From: Prevotella sp.
GTDB taxonomy: Bacteria; Bacteroidota; Bacteroidia; Bacteroidales; Bacteroidaceae
NCBI GenBank assembly: GCA_020026195.1
Contig: JAHHQW010000031.1
Location: 1 to 30,150, forward strand
DNA length: 30,150 nt
Reading direction: 5' to 3'
A program made the translations under genes and the position numbers. The notes below the pieces were generated by a model that did not search any database, was not told the origin of the DNA, and saw only the letters and a list, made by a program, of their open reading frames with translations. Below are positions 1-8,403 of the stretch, piece after piece; the stretch's first letter is position 1; each line of letters begins with the position of its first letter.

Positions 1-25
1 TAGACTATATAGTGATCTTTATTTT

Positions 26-53
26 AAAGAGGGTGATTCGACACACCCTCTTT
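26..53. terminator. Bidirectional intrinsic terminator after purD
   Basis: A perfect 10-bp inverted repeat (arms 26-35 and 44-53, loop of 8 nt) has a GC-rich core and A/T-rich outer ends. It is followed by T's on the plus strand, and reading leftwards by a T/A-rich stretch. It lies about 20 nt past the purD stop on the minus strand, so it should end the rlmL-ptpA-purD transcript. It could also serve a convergent gene outside the window. Confidence 0.85.
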
Positions 54-73
54 TATTGTCTTAACGATTAGAT

Positions 74-1336
74 CTATTTACCAATGTCGTGGCGATAGTA
101 CTTATCTTTGTAGTCTATCTTTTCGGCTTCCTGGAAACTATGCTTAACAGCATCCTTTGTTGTCTCACCATATGAACATACAGCGATTACACGACCGCCG
201 GCTGTAACAACCTGACCGTCCTTGAGTGCTGTTCCTGAGTGGAACAGAATGCTGTCCTTCACATTCTCCATACCTGTCATGGGATAACCCTTGACATACT
301 TTTCAGGATAACCGCCGCTTACCATCATGACACATCCTGCTGCACGATCGTCATATTCTACGTTACGTGTGTAGAGGTCGCCATGTGCAACACCTTCGAA
401 CAAGTCTACGATGTCGCTCTTAAGACGCATCATGACTGTTTCTGTCTCGGGGTCGCCCATACGACAGTTGTATTCTATAACCATAGGATTGCCATCTACA
501 TTGATAAGGCCGAAGAAGATGAATCCCTTGTAAAGTATACCGTCTTCTTTCAATCCGTCAATTGTAGGACGAATGATACGGTCCTCAACCTTACGCATCC
601 AGTCTTTGTCAATGAACGGAACAGGAGAAATACTGCCCATACCGCCAGTGTTTAGACCTGTATCACCCTCACCGATACGCTTGTAATCCTTTGCTGCGGG
701 AAGAATCTTGTAGCTGTTGCCGTCTGTCATTACGAATACTGAACACTCTTCGCCCTGAAGGAATTCTTCAACGACAACTTTTGCAGAAGCATTGCCGAAC
801 ATACCTTCGAGCATATCGCGGAAACTTGCTTCAGCTTTCTCAATTGTGGGTTCGATGAGAACACCCTTACCACCACAGAGACCGTCGGCCTTGAGTACAT
901 AAGGAGCCTTCATAGTGTGAAGGAACTCGATACCCTTTTCAATCTCGTCGCCACCGAATGTCTCGTAAAGTGCTGTTGGAATGCCGTGGCGCTTCATGAA
1001 GTCCTTAGCAAAATCCTTTGAACCTTCGAGCTGTGCACCTTCCTTGGAAGGACCGATAACTGCTACGTCGGCTGTTATGCTGTCCTGAGCGAGAAAGTCT
1101 GCGATACCGCTTACCAGCGGAGCCTCGGGACCAACGACAACCATGTCGATGTCCTGTTCCATTACGAAGTCACGAATGGCTTCGAAATTTGTTACGCTGA
1201 TGTTTACGTTTTCGCCAACCTGGAATGTTCCGGCATTACCAGGAGCAATAAATAATTTATCTACTTTGGGGCTCTGTGCAATCTTCCATGCCAGTGCATG
1301 CTCTCTGCCGCCGCTGCCCAATAATAATATTCTCAT
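74..1336 (-). CDS. purD: Phosphoribosylamine--glycine ligase (GAR synthetase)
   Basis: PurD joins glycine to 5-phosphoribosylamine with ATP, the second step of de novo purine synthesis, in the cytosol. The 420-residue length is normal. The N-terminus has the family signature GSGGREHA (residues 7-14). The ATP-grasp part shows LKADGLCGGKG (148-158), TGGMGSISP (230-238) and the metal-binding stretch EYNCRMGDPETE (288-299). The start at 1336 is the only one that keeps the N-terminal nucleotide-binding loop. Only 9 nt separate it from the ptpA-like stop upstream, so it is probably the last gene of a three-gene operon that ends at the hairpin at 26-53. Its substrate glycine is also handled by the glycine cleavage genes at 23-29 kb. 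Confidence 0.97.
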   Translation of the reverse strand: MRILLLGSGGREHALAWKIAQSPKVDKLFIAPGNAGTFQVGENVNISVTNFEAIRDFVMEQDIDMVVVGPEAPLVSGIADFLAQDSITADVAVIGPSKEGAQLEGSKDFAKDFMKRHGIPTALYETFGGDEIEKGIEFLHTMKAPYVLKADGLCGGKGVLIEPTIEKAEASFRDMLEGMFGNASAKVVVEEFLQGEECSVFVMTDGNSYKILPAAKDYKRIGEGDTGLNTGGMGSISPVPFIDKDWMRKVEDRIIRPTIDGLKEDGILYKGFIFFGLINVDGNPMVIEYNCRMGDPETETVMMRLKSDIVDLFEGVAHGDLYTRNVEYDDRAAGCVMMVSGGYPEKYVKGYPMTGMENVKDSILFHSGTALKDGQVVTAGGRVIAVCSYGETTKDAVKHSFQEAEKIDYKDKYYRHDIGK

Positions 1337-1345
1337 GCTGTGAAA

Positions 1346-3505
1346 TTACTTAAGATAAGTATCGAAATAGTTTGAAATTCTCTCATGCAGATGAACACTC
1401 TGGTGTCCGCGCATGTTATGAGGCTCTCCGGGGTAAACGAAGAAGTCGGGCTGTGTACCTGCCTTGATACATTCTCTGAGGAATGACAGTGAATGCTGAG
1501 GAACACATGTAGGATCGTTCATACCAATGATGATCTGGAGCTTACCCTTGAGGTCCTTTGCCTTGTTGAGAAGACATGTCTTTTCGTAACCCTCTGGGTT
1601 TGCCTGAGGTGTATCCATGTAACGTTCGCCGTACATAACTTCATAAAGTTTCCAGTCGATTACAGGACCGCCTGCAACACCAACCTTGAATACTTCAGGA
1701 TGGTTTGTCATCATTGTGATTGTCATGAAACCACCGAAACTCCATCCGTGAACACCCATGCGGTCTGCATCAACGTAGGGAAGAGACTTAAGGAACTTAA
1801 CACCTTCCATCTGGTCTGCCATCTCTACCTGACCGAGCTGACGGAATGTAGCCTGTTCGAATTCCATACCTCTGTCGCGGCTTCCGCGGTTATCGAGGAT
1901 GAAGAGCAGATAACCCTTCTGAGCCATGTATGTTTCCCATCCGCGTGACCAGTAGTTCCAGCTTGCTTCAACGTTACGAGCATTAGGACCACCATATACA
2001 TAGATGATTGTAGGATACTTCTTGTTAGGATCGAAGTTAACAGGTTTAACCATACGGTACCAGAGGTCTGTCTTACCGTCGGCAGCCTTTATAGTGCCTG
2101 CGCTGTATTCAGGAACATTGTAGCCTTCCCAAGGATTAGCAGCACGGAAGAGTTCTACACTCTTTGCGTTCTTTGTGTCAGTAACACATACAACTCTCGG
2201 AACATCGGGTTCAGAGTATTCGTCGCAGATGTACTTGCCAGAAGCAGACAGGGGCTGAACAGTGTATGGACTGAGGTGGAAACCACGGCCATTGTCGAGA
2301 AGAGTACGCTTGCCGCTCTTGATATTTACGGCATAGACGTTGCGCTGAATGTCACCAGATTCAGATGAAGTGATGATGACGTTCTTGTTCTTGGCATCGA
2401 AACCAACAAGAGACATTACGACCCATTTGCCGCTTGTAACCTGTTTGAGCATCTTACCGTTTACGTCCATCAGATAAAGGTGACGGAAGCCGTCTCTGTC
2501 TGACTGCATAAGGAACTTTGTGTTATCCCAAGGAAGGAATACGATAGGATTTTCAGGATGAACATATTTGTCGTGTGATTCTTCGTAGAGAACCTTCTTC
2601 ATGTCACCTGTCTGAGCATCGTAAGCGCAGAGCTTAGCGTGATTCTGATCTCTGTTTACTTCGATGAGGTAAACAGTCTTTGCGTCAGGACTCCATGAAA
2701 TGTTTGTGAAATAACGGTCTGTAGGATCGCCAGCCTTAAGATAAACTGTCTTGCCTGTAGCCATATCATAAACACCAACAGTAACCTTATGGCTTGTCAT
2801 ACCTGCCATAGGATATTTTGTAGGAGCAAGTTCTGCTTCACGAGTGTCAATGTCTACAAGGGGGTAGTCGATTACCATGCTCTGGTCCATGCGGTAGAAA
2901 GCAAGTTTCTCACCATTGTTGCTCCAGAATGTTCCTTTATAGATACCGAATTCATCGCGGTGTACAGACTGACCGTAAACGATGTCGCGGCTGCCGTCCT
3001 TTGAAAGCTGACTTACCTTGCCGTTACCATCCATTACGAACAGATTGTCGTTCTGAACGTATGCTACTGCACGTGAGTTCTTATTCCAGTCAGCAAATTC
3101 CTGACCTTCTTTGTTCTGGCTCCATACCAGCTTGTGTTCCTTAAAGTCTATCATGGCACGTTTTGAGCCAGTCTGGAACATTGCTATAGACTTGTCGGCA
3201 TAAGGGAAAGTAACGCCATAAATATGATTAATCTTATCCTTTCCTTCAAATCCTGCCCAACTGTTGATCTGCTCAAGGTTGAACAGTTCTGTAAGATTGC
3301 CGTTCTTCTTATTAACAACAGAACACTTGTCGTACTCCTGCTTAATAAGTTCGTCTCCCCACCAAGTCATATAGACTCTTTCGGGAGTCATCTTTCTAAA
3401 ATTAGTGCCGCCGAAGTTAAGGTCTTCGAGCGTAAATTCTTTTTTCTGTGCAAATGACGTCATGAGTGCAAATGCCATTAGAATTAAAATTCCGTATCTC
3501 TTCAT
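1346..3505 (-). CDS. ptpA: S9 family prolyl tri/dipeptidyl peptidase, PtpA-like
   Basis: This is a secreted or periplasmic serine peptidase expected to remove short N-terminal peptides after proline. The 719 residues begin with a signal peptide (hydrophobic core 5-17, AQ near residue 20). A beta-propeller domain follows (about 40-480) and then an alpha/beta-hydrolase domain (about 490-719). Ser589 lies in HGWSFGG, Asp664 in GMNDP and His696 in EPHNM. The Ser-to-Asp (75) and Ser-to-His (107) spacings equal those I recall for Porphyromonas gingivalis prolyl tripeptidyl peptidase A (Ser603, Asp678, His710). Its two substrate-anchoring glutamates have counterparts at Glu185 (HRDEFGI) and Glu622 (YEVMYGE). 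The motif context resembles PtpA more than classical DPP IV. Tri- versus dipeptidyl specificity is inferred. It follows the rlmL-like gene by 12 nt. Confidence 0.9.
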   Translation of the reverse strand: MKRYGILILMAFALMTSFAQKKEFTLEDLNFGGTNFRKMTPERVYMTWWGDELIKQEYDKCSVVNKKNGNLTELFNLEQINSWAGFEGKDKINHIYGVTFPYADKSIAMFQTGSKRAMIDFKEHKLVWSQNKEGQEFADWNKNSRAVAYVQNDNLFVMDGNGKVSQLSKDGSRDIVYGQSVHRDEFGIYKGTFWSNNGEKLAFYRMDQSMVIDYPLVDIDTREAELAPTKYPMAGMTSHKVTVGVYDMATGKTVYLKAGDPTDRYFTNISWSPDAKTVYLIEVNRDQNHAKLCAYDAQTGDMKKVLYEESHDKYVHPENPIVFLPWDNTKFLMQSDRDGFRHLYLMDVNGKMLKQVTSGKWVVMSLVGFDAKNKNVIITSSESGDIQRNVYAVNIKSGKRTLLDNGRGFHLSPYTVQPLSASGKYICDEYSEPDVPRVVCVTDTKNAKSVELFRAANPWEGYNVPEYSAGTIKAADGKTDLWYRMVKPVNFDPNKKYPTIIYVYGGPNARNVEASWNYWSRGWETYMAQKGYLLFILDNRGSRDRGMEFEQATFRQLGQVEMADQMEGVKFLKSLPYVDADRMGVHGWSFGGFMTITMMTNHPEVFKVGVAGGPVIDWKLYEVMYGERYMDTPQANPEGYEKTCLLNKAKDLKGKLQIIIGMNDPTCVPQHSLSFLRECIKAGTQPDFFVYPGEPHNMRGHQSVHLHERISNYFDTYLK

Positions 3506-3517
3506 AGTTTGATGTTA

Positions 3518-5110
3518 TTAGTCTTCGTCGTTAAATCTTCTTCCTCCTTTTCCGCCGCGACTGTCTCTGCCACCACGGAAATCTCTTCCACCACGGCTGT
3601 CTCTGCCGCCTCTGCGTTCGTCACGGTCTCCGCGGTCGTTTCTGCTTCCGCGATAACCTTCGCCATCATAATGCTTGCCGCCACCACGACGGTCACCACC
3701 GCCACGGCGATCGCTGCGGTTACGACTTCCACGGAAGTCTTCATCGTCATCATAACGTCTGCTGCCGCCACGTTTGCCTCCGCGGTCACGTCCACCTTCG
3801 AAATCATCGTTGAAACTGTGACGGACGAATTTGAATGTGCGGATGTCTCCTTCTTCGTTGTTCTCTATTTCTTCAGTTCTCTTGTTGAACTCTCTTTCTT
3901 TCTTGAAATGCTTCTCAGACATAAACTTCTTTTCTTTTTCTGTCTTGAGAATATTTCCTTCTTTGCGATATTCTTTCAGTTTACCATCAAACATCTGGTA
4001 TTTGCGGAACTCACATTCGAGAGAACCATTATAAAGAGGATATTTGATAGAAGGCTTGAGACCAATTTCTTCAAAACACTCTTCGCGATAACTCAGCACC
4101 CATGCTTCATTACCCATGAACTGATGTTTCAGACGGTCGCCAATCATACGATAAGTACCTAACAGGTTAGGAGTTGAAATACGTTCGCCGTAAGGAGGAT
4201 TGGTTACCATGATAGCCTTTTCTGCGGGCTGCTCAAATTTCTTGAAGTCCTGGTTGGCAACTGTGATGTCTTTTGCAACACCGGCAGCCTTAACATTAGC
4301 AATTGCTGTGTTTACAGCCTTCATGTCGATGTCGTAACCATAAATATGATGCTCAAATTCAACCTCCTGAGAATCGTCGTTGTAGATTCTGTCAAACAAG
4401 TCCTTGTCAAAGTCGTTCCACTTCTCAAAAGCAAATTCCTTACGGAACAGGCCCGGAGCCATATTACGAGCTATAAGAGCTGCTTCGATAAGCAGGGTTC
4501 CTGATCCACACATTGGATCAATGAAATCACATTCACCATGCCAGCCTGTGAGCATAATCATTCCGGCAGCGAGAACCTCATTCAGCGGAGCTTCTACACT
4601 CTCCTGACGGTAACCGCGGCGATGCAATGACTCACCACTCGAGTCGAGTGACAAAGTACAGTTATCTTCTGCAATATGGATGTTAAGACGTATATCCGGA
4701 TTAGAAACGGATATATTAGGACGCTGACCGAACTTTTCTCTAAACTGGTCTACAATGGCGTCTTTTACTTTGTATGCAACAAATTTGGAATGTGTGAAAT
4801 CCTCCGAGAAAACCACTGAGTCTACTGCGAAACTTTTCTTGAGATCGAGATATTCAGTCCAGTCGATCTTCTTTATTTCCTCGTAAACCTCATCGGGATT
4901 AGTGGCTTTAAATTCTGCTATAGGCTTTAAAATTCTGATTGCTGTGTGAAGACAGAAATTGGTTTTGTACATCATTTCCTTATCTCCAGTAAACGATACC
5001 ATTCTTCGGCCTGTTTCTACATTCTTTGCCCCAAGTCGGGTAAGCTCCTGTGCCAAAACGGATTCAAGTCCCATAAATGTCTTGGCAATGAGTTTGAATT
5101 CTTGTTCCAT
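3518..5110 (-). CDS. rlmL: THUMP-domain rRNA guanine-N2 methyltransferase, RlmL-like, with RG-rich tail
   Basis: This is a predicted SAM-dependent 23S rRNA methyltransferase related to the N-terminal half of E. coli RlmKL, which makes m2G2445. Residues 1-165 fit the ferredoxin-like plus THUMP RNA-binding module. The methyltransferase domain (about 170-375) has DPMCGSGT (198-205) for SAM binding and the catalytic NPPYGER (304-310). There is no RlmK half, so this is the single-activity form. Residues 375-435 are charged and probably helical. Residues 437-530 are a disordered tail dominated by RGG, GGRDSRGG and RGSRN repeats, a composition typical of nonspecific RNA binding. It is the first gene of the rlmL-ptpA-purD set, about 45 nt behind a consensus promoter. 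The substrate nucleotide is inferred from the family. Confidence 0.88.
   Translation of the reverse strand: MEQEFKLIAKTFMGLESVLAQELTRLGAKNVETGRRMVSFTGDKEMMYKTNFCLHTAIRILKPIAEFKATNPDEVYEEIKKIDWTEYLDLKKSFAVDSVVFSEDFTHSKFVAYKVKDAIVDQFREKFGQRPNISVSNPDIRLNIHIAEDNCTLSLDSSGESLHRRGYRQESVEAPLNEVLAAGMIMLTGWHGECDFIDPMCGSGTLLIEAALIARNMAPGLFRKEFAFEKWNDFDKDLFDRIYNDDSQEVEFEHHIYGYDIDMKAVNTAIANVKAAGVAKDITVANQDFKKFEQPAEKAIMVTNPPYGERISTPNLLGTYRMIGDRLKHQFMGNEAWVLSYREECFEEIGLKPSIKYPLYNGSLECEFRKYQMFDGKLKEYRKEGNILKTEKEKKFMSEKHFKKEREFNKRTEEIENNEEGDIRTFKFVRHSFNDDFEGGRDRGGKRGGSRRYDDDEDFRGSRNRSDRRGGGDRRGGGKHYDGEGYRGSRNDRGDRDERRGGRDSRGGRDFRGGRDSRGGKGGRRFNDED
3521..3802 (-). repeat. RG/RGG-rich coding repeat in the rlmL-like gene
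   Basis: This stretch encodes residues 437-530 of the methyltransferase, with recurrent short units such as RGGRDSRGG and GGRDFRGG. At DNA level it is an imperfect repeat of CCACCACGG- and CTGTCTCTGCC-like blocks. Stop-free frames on the opposite strand are a by-product of this composition. The repeats should be prone to length changes between strains. Confidence 0.85.
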
Positions 5111-5161
5111 TTAATTTTTTATGTTTTTACTTATAAAGGACTCTCAAGCCCTATTTTGATG

Positions 5162-5192
5162 CAAAAATACATTATTTATGATATTCTACAAA
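5162..5192 (-). promoter_or_regulatory. Bacteroidetes-type promoter for rlmL-ptpA-purD
   Basis: Read on the minus strand, a TTTG box (5192-5189) is followed by exactly 19 nt and then TATTTTTG (5169-5162), matching the Bacteroides -33/-7 consensus TTTG / TAnnTTTG. The predicted transcription start is near 5156, giving a leader of about 45 nt before the rlmL-like ATG. Confidence 0.75.
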
Positions 5193-5762
5193 GAAAAAAA
5201 CAGAATAATGCAGTATTTATTCAATTCTATTTTATGGCTCTTCAAAATGCTTAATCTTATGGAACTTATATGTGCTGTTTTATTGAATGTCTTTTAATTA
5301 TTAAGTGAGTCTGAAAACATTAAATAAGAAAACTGTGTTTGTCGCTCGTAGTCTGATGCTGTATGACACAAATATACATCTGAGAGTTTGGATGTCAATC
5401 GTGAAATACAGATAATCCTATAGTCTTTAATCTCTAATAACTAATATGTTACTACTAATTAATGTAGCTGTAAAAGAGAATGCCAAGAATAGTGAAATGA
5501 TTTGCAAAGGAAGAATTTTATAATGTAATAAGAAACTGTTCGTTATGTAATGTAATTCTGTTAATATAACAAATTGAGCATGTGTGGTTGCAGCGAAGGG
5601 ATGGTATTTGTATTAATATTAAATAAAGATGCTGTTTTGTATATGTTTTAGGTATAATGACAGAGGATAATCAATTGGAGTTTCTATGAGTTATATTGAT
5701 GTCTCTTCAAAAATGTATGTACTTATATGTAGGTATAGTATACAATAAAACATCGTTTTTAT
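5193..5762. other. AT-rich intergenic region with no supported gene
   Basis: About 570 bp lie between two outward-facing promoters. I find only very short open frames (for example about 19 codons from the ATG near 5357), with no recognisable protein, tRNA or convincing large hairpin. It may simply be a long divergent spacer, a decayed gene, or carry an unrecognised small RNA. The sequence alone does not decide between these. Confidence 0.6.
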
Positions 5763-5793
5763 TTTGAAGTTATCTTCTCAAGCACTATCTTTG
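5763..5793 (+). promoter_or_regulatory. Bacteroidetes-type promoter for the nitroreductase operon
   Basis: TTTG at 5763-5766, a 19-nt spacer and TATCTTTG at 5786-5793 match the Bacteroides consensus. The expected transcription start is near 5800, leaving a leader of about 17 nt before the ATG at 5817. Confidence 0.8.
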
Positions 5794-5816
5794 CAATTAT
5801 ATAAAAGGTAAAGATT

Positions 5817-6344
5817 ATGACTGATTTTAAAAATTTAGTAAGCATGCGCCGCAGTCACAGGGACTTTACAGAAGAACCCCTGAGCGCAGAAGAAGTAAGA
5901 CTTATTCTGAGAGCTGCGCTGATGTCTCCAACATCTAAAAGTAAACGCTCATGGCAGTTTGTCGTTGTTGAAGACAAGACAGATATAGAAAAACTATCGG
6001 ATGCAAAACCCAACGGAGCACAGTTTCTTAAGAAAGCTCCACTGGTTGTAGTTGTGTTAGGAGATAAACTTGAAGATAACTGTTGGATTGAAGATGCTGC
6101 AATTGCTGCTTATTCAATGCAGCTACAGGCAGAAGACCTCGGATTATGCTCATGTTGGACACAGATGCGTGACAGAAGTCTTGCCGACGGAACTTTGTCT
6201 GAAGACATCATACGTGGTGTGCTTGATATTCCTGAAAGGTATGGAGTGGTATGCATAATAGCATTCGGACATAAGAAAATAGAACGTAAAATTCAGAATG
6301 AAGATAAACTGAAGTGGGAAAACGTTCATATAGATAAGTTTTAA
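5817..6344 (+). CDS. Nitroreductase family protein (FMN-dependent)
   Basis: This is a small oxidoreductase of the nitroreductase fold that would use FMN and NAD(P)H. The 175-residue length fits the short members of the family. The N-terminal RRSHRDF (11-17) is the typical FMN-phosphate-binding Arg-rich start, followed by PTSKSKRSWQFVVVED, the usual second flavin-contact segment. The helix DAAIAAYSMQLQAEDLGL and CSCWTQMRD complete the fold. The physiological substrate cannot be read from the sequence. It is the first gene of a compact four-gene run with DUF2520, kdsC-like and maf genes; the next ATG begins 1 nt after its stop. Confidence 0.9.
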   Translation: MTDFKNLVSMRRSHRDFTEEPLSAEEVRLILRAALMSPTSKSKRSWQFVVVEDKTDIEKLSDAKPNGAQFLKKAPLVVVVLGDKLEDNCWIEDAAIAAYSMQLQAEDLGLCSCWTQMRDRSLADGTLSEDIIRGVLDIPERYGVVCIIAFGHKKIERKIQNEDKLKWENVHIDKF

Positions 6345-6345
6345 A

Positions 6346-7122
6346 ATGAGAATAATATTTATAGGAGCCGGTAACCTGGCGACTCATCTCGCACAGGCGT
6401 TAAACAATGCCGGACATGAGATCTTGCAGGTATACAGCAGAACGATGATGTCGGCTGAAACGCTTGCCAGAAAGGTGGGAGCAAAAGCTGTTACGGACAT
6501 TGACGCACTGCGTGATGATGCCGACGCCTGTATAATGGCAGTTAAAGACAGTGTGCTGGAGGAATTAATACCAAAAGTATGCGCTAAACGTAAAAACATC
6601 GTTTTTATGCATACTGCGGGCAGCATGTCAATGTCGCTTTTCGAAGAACATGCTCAGAGTTATGGCGTTTTCTATCCGATGCAGTCGTTCTCAAAAGAAA
6701 GAACTGTGGATTTTTCTGAAATTCCTTGTTTCCTGGAATGGAATGGAGACCGAGCTCGAATAGTAATAACACGATTAGCCGAGAGTGTCAGTAGAATTCA
6801 CTATGAAATGGATTCTGATGCACGAAAACACTTGCATCTCGCAGCTGTGTTTGCATCAAACTTCGTAAACCATTGTTATGCATTATCTGCAGAACTGTTG
6901 GAAAAATATAATATTCCGTTCGACGTTATGCTTCCTCTTACAGACGAAGTTGCAAGAAAGGTTCATGAAATAGCTCCTAAAGATGCACAGACAGGACCTG
7001 CTGTACGTTATGATGAGAATGTGATGGACAAGCATAAAAGAATGCTTGAGGACAATCCAACGATGGAAAAGATTTATGAGATTATGAGTGAGAGTATTCA
7101 TAATGCAGCCATCAAAAAATAA
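6346..7122 (+). CDS. Rossmann-fold NAD(P)-binding protein with DUF2520
   Basis: The 258-residue protein has the layout of the Rossmann-like plus DUF2520 family, related to ProC and F420-dependent NADP oxidoreductases. The dinucleotide-binding loop is GAGNLATHLAQAL (7-19), with the expected strand before it. The hydrophobic segment IVFMHTAGSMSMSLFEEH and the YPMQSF motif are typical of the middle of this family. The all-helical C-terminal half (about 150-258) contains HLAAVFASNFVNH and the GPAVRYD segment found in DUF2520 proteins. No substrate is established for the family as far as I know. It starts 1 nt after the nitroreductase stop and precedes the kdsC-like gene by 7 nt, so the three are probably co-transcribed. 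Confidence 0.88.
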   Translation: MRIIFIGAGNLATHLAQALNNAGHEILQVYSRTMMSAETLARKVGAKAVTDIDALRDDADACIMAVKDSVLEELIPKVCAKRKNIVFMHTAGSMSMSLFEEHAQSYGVFYPMQSFSKERTVDFSEIPCFLEWNGDRARIVITRLAESVSRIHYEMDSDARKHLHLAAVFASNFVNHCYALSAELLEKYNIPFDVMLPLTDEVARKVHEIAPKDAQTGPAVRYDENVMDKHKRMLEDNPTMEKIYEIMSESIHNAAIKK

Positions 7123-7129
7123 TACAGAC

Positions 7130-7648
7130 ATGATAAATTACGATCTGACAAAGATAAAAGCCGTTATATTTGATATTGACGGAGTGCTGAGTGCCGAGAC
7201 CGTATCGCTCGGTGCAGACGGAGACCCTATGCGTACAGTGAATATAAAAGACGGCTATACCATACAGCTGGCTGTAAAGATGGGGCTGCACATAGCTATA
7301 ATGACCGGTGCATATACAGAGAATGTGCGACTGAGATATAGTAAGCTGGGTGTTACAGACATATATCTTAAATGTGCTGTGAAAATTAAGACTTATGAAG
7401 AGTATCTTAAGAAATATGGACTTACGGACGAAGAGATAATATATGTAGGTGATGACGTGCCAGATTATGAAATAATGCGTCGCTGCGGTTGTCCGTGCTG
7501 TCCGCAGGATGCATGCTCAGACATTAAAGAAATAAGTACATACATATCACATATAAAAGGTGGTTATGGATGTGGACGAGACATATTGGAACAGGTGCTC
7601 CGCGCACATAAGAAATGGCTTAGTGATGAGAAGGCCTTTGGATGGTGA
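7130..7648 (+). CDS. kdsC: KDO-8-phosphate phosphatase, KdsC-like HAD hydrolase
   Basis: This is a small C0-type HAD phosphatase expected to remove the phosphate from 3-deoxy-D-manno-octulosonate 8-phosphate on the way to lipid A-core sugar. Starting at the ATG at 7130 gives 172 residues, the usual length. Catalytic DIDGVL is at 15-20 (nucleophile Asp15, acid/base Asp17), MTGA near 58-61, and GDDVPD near 107-112. The C-terminal KGGYGCGRD matches the KdsC GGxGxxRE loop. Upstream GTG (7088) and ATG (7103) codons in frame would overlap the preceding gene and add nothing conserved. The start at 7130 sits 7 nt after that gene's stop. Its end overlaps an optional earlier maf start by 7 nt. Related CMAS-type phosphatases are an alternative. 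Confidence 0.85.
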   Translation: MINYDLTKIKAVIFDIDGVLSAETVSLGADGDPMRTVNIKDGYTIQLAVKMGLHIAIMTGAYTENVRLRYSKLGVTDIYLKCAVKIKTYEEYLKKYGLTDEEIIYVGDDVPDYEIMRRCGCPCCPQDACSDIKEISTYISHIKGGYGCGRDILEQVLRAHKKWLSDEKAFGW

Positions 7649-7659
7649 TAAAACAAATA

Positions 7660-8226
7660 ATGAAAAATAAATATCATATAATACTGGCAAGCAAGTCGCC
7701 ACGCAGGCAGGAACTGCTTAAAGGACTTGATGTGGACTTTGAAGTAAAAGTAATTGACGGAATAGACGAAAGTTATCCAACAACACTTGATGCTGAACAG
7801 GTACCCGTATACATCTCCCAGAAAAAAGCACATGCATACAAAGTAAATGAAGGTGATATGCTGATAACGGCAGATACCGTCGTAGTGTGCGAGAACGAAA
7901 TACTTGGTAAACCTAAAAATGAAGCACAGGCTTCAGATATGCTTCATAAACTCAGCGGAAAGACACACATGGTTATAACTGGAGTTACTATGAAGACTTG
8001 TGAGAAACAGGTAAGTTTTCCAGTTACGACAAATGTTACTTTCAGAGAGCTGAAAGACGAAGAAATAGAGTATTACATAAGTCATTATCGTCCTTTCGAT
8101 AAGGCTGGTGCATACGGAGTGCAAGAGTGGATAGGTTATGTTGCAGTAACAAAATTAGAGGGTAGCTATTTTAATGTGATGGGACTCCCTGTGCAGAGAA
8201 TATATAACGAATTAATTAAGTTTTAA
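7660..8226 (+). CDS. maf: Maf-family nucleoside triphosphate pyrophosphatase
   Basis: Maf proteins hydrolyse non-canonical or excess nucleoside triphosphates (dTTP/UTP in the YhdE branch) to monophosphate and pyrophosphate and are linked to septum inhibition. The 188 residues show every family block: ASKSPRRQELL (10-20), TADTVV (70-75), LGKPKNEAQA (82-91), GKTHMVITGV (100-109), YGVQEWIG and GSYFNVMGLPV. An in-frame ATG at 7642 would add six residues and overlap kdsC. I prefer 7660 because the family normally starts only a few residues before the ASxSPRR motif. It is the last gene of the nitroreductase-DUF2520-kdsC-maf run. Confidence 0.93.
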   Translation: MKNKYHIILASKSPRRQELLKGLDVDFEVKVIDGIDESYPTTLDAEQVPVYISQKKAHAYKVNEGDMLITADTVVVCENEILGKPKNEAQASDMLHKLSGKTHMVITGVTMKTCEKQVSFPVTTNVTFRELKDEEIEYYISHYRPFDKAGAYGVQEWIGYVAVTKLEGSYFNVMGLPVQRIYNELIKF

Positions 8227-8260
8227 GGATTATACTGGCGCAGATTATAAATAATCGTAA

Positions 8261-8293
8261 AAACACTCTGTTTTTTTGATATAAAGGGTGTTT
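8261..8293. terminator. Weak hairpin between maf and gyrA
   Basis: AAACACTC (8261-8268) can pair with GGGTGTTT (8286-8293), with one G-U pair, around a 17-nt loop that contains a run of seven T's. The T-run is in the loop rather than after the stem, so this is a doubtful terminator. It is the only candidate I see after maf. Confidence 0.3.
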
Positions 8294-8403
8294 AACTCGA
8301 AAAATTGTTGTAACTTAGCACGCGCATTTTGGACCTTGAACGCGTTAAACGCGCTGAAAAGGGGCTTAAAATTGATTTCTCTGAAAAATAGAAGGAAAGA
8401 TTA

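Noticed and set aside
3509..4162. Long open frame on the plus strand (217 codons) opposite the rlmL-like tail
   Set aside because: It is the antisense of the RG-rich repeat and downstream codons, yields a low-complexity Ala/Thr/Val product, and the minus-strand frame is a clear methyltransferase.
7088..7129. Earlier GTG/ATG starts for the KdsC-like gene
   Set aside because: They overlap the DUF2520 coding end and add residues not seen in the family; ATG 7130 gives the standard N-terminus and spacing.
8301..8335. gyrA promoter candidates (TTGTTG with CATTTTG, or TAACTTAG)
   Set aside because: Each misses conserved bases of TAnnTTTG or has wrong spacing to a TTTG box, so I do not call a promoter.
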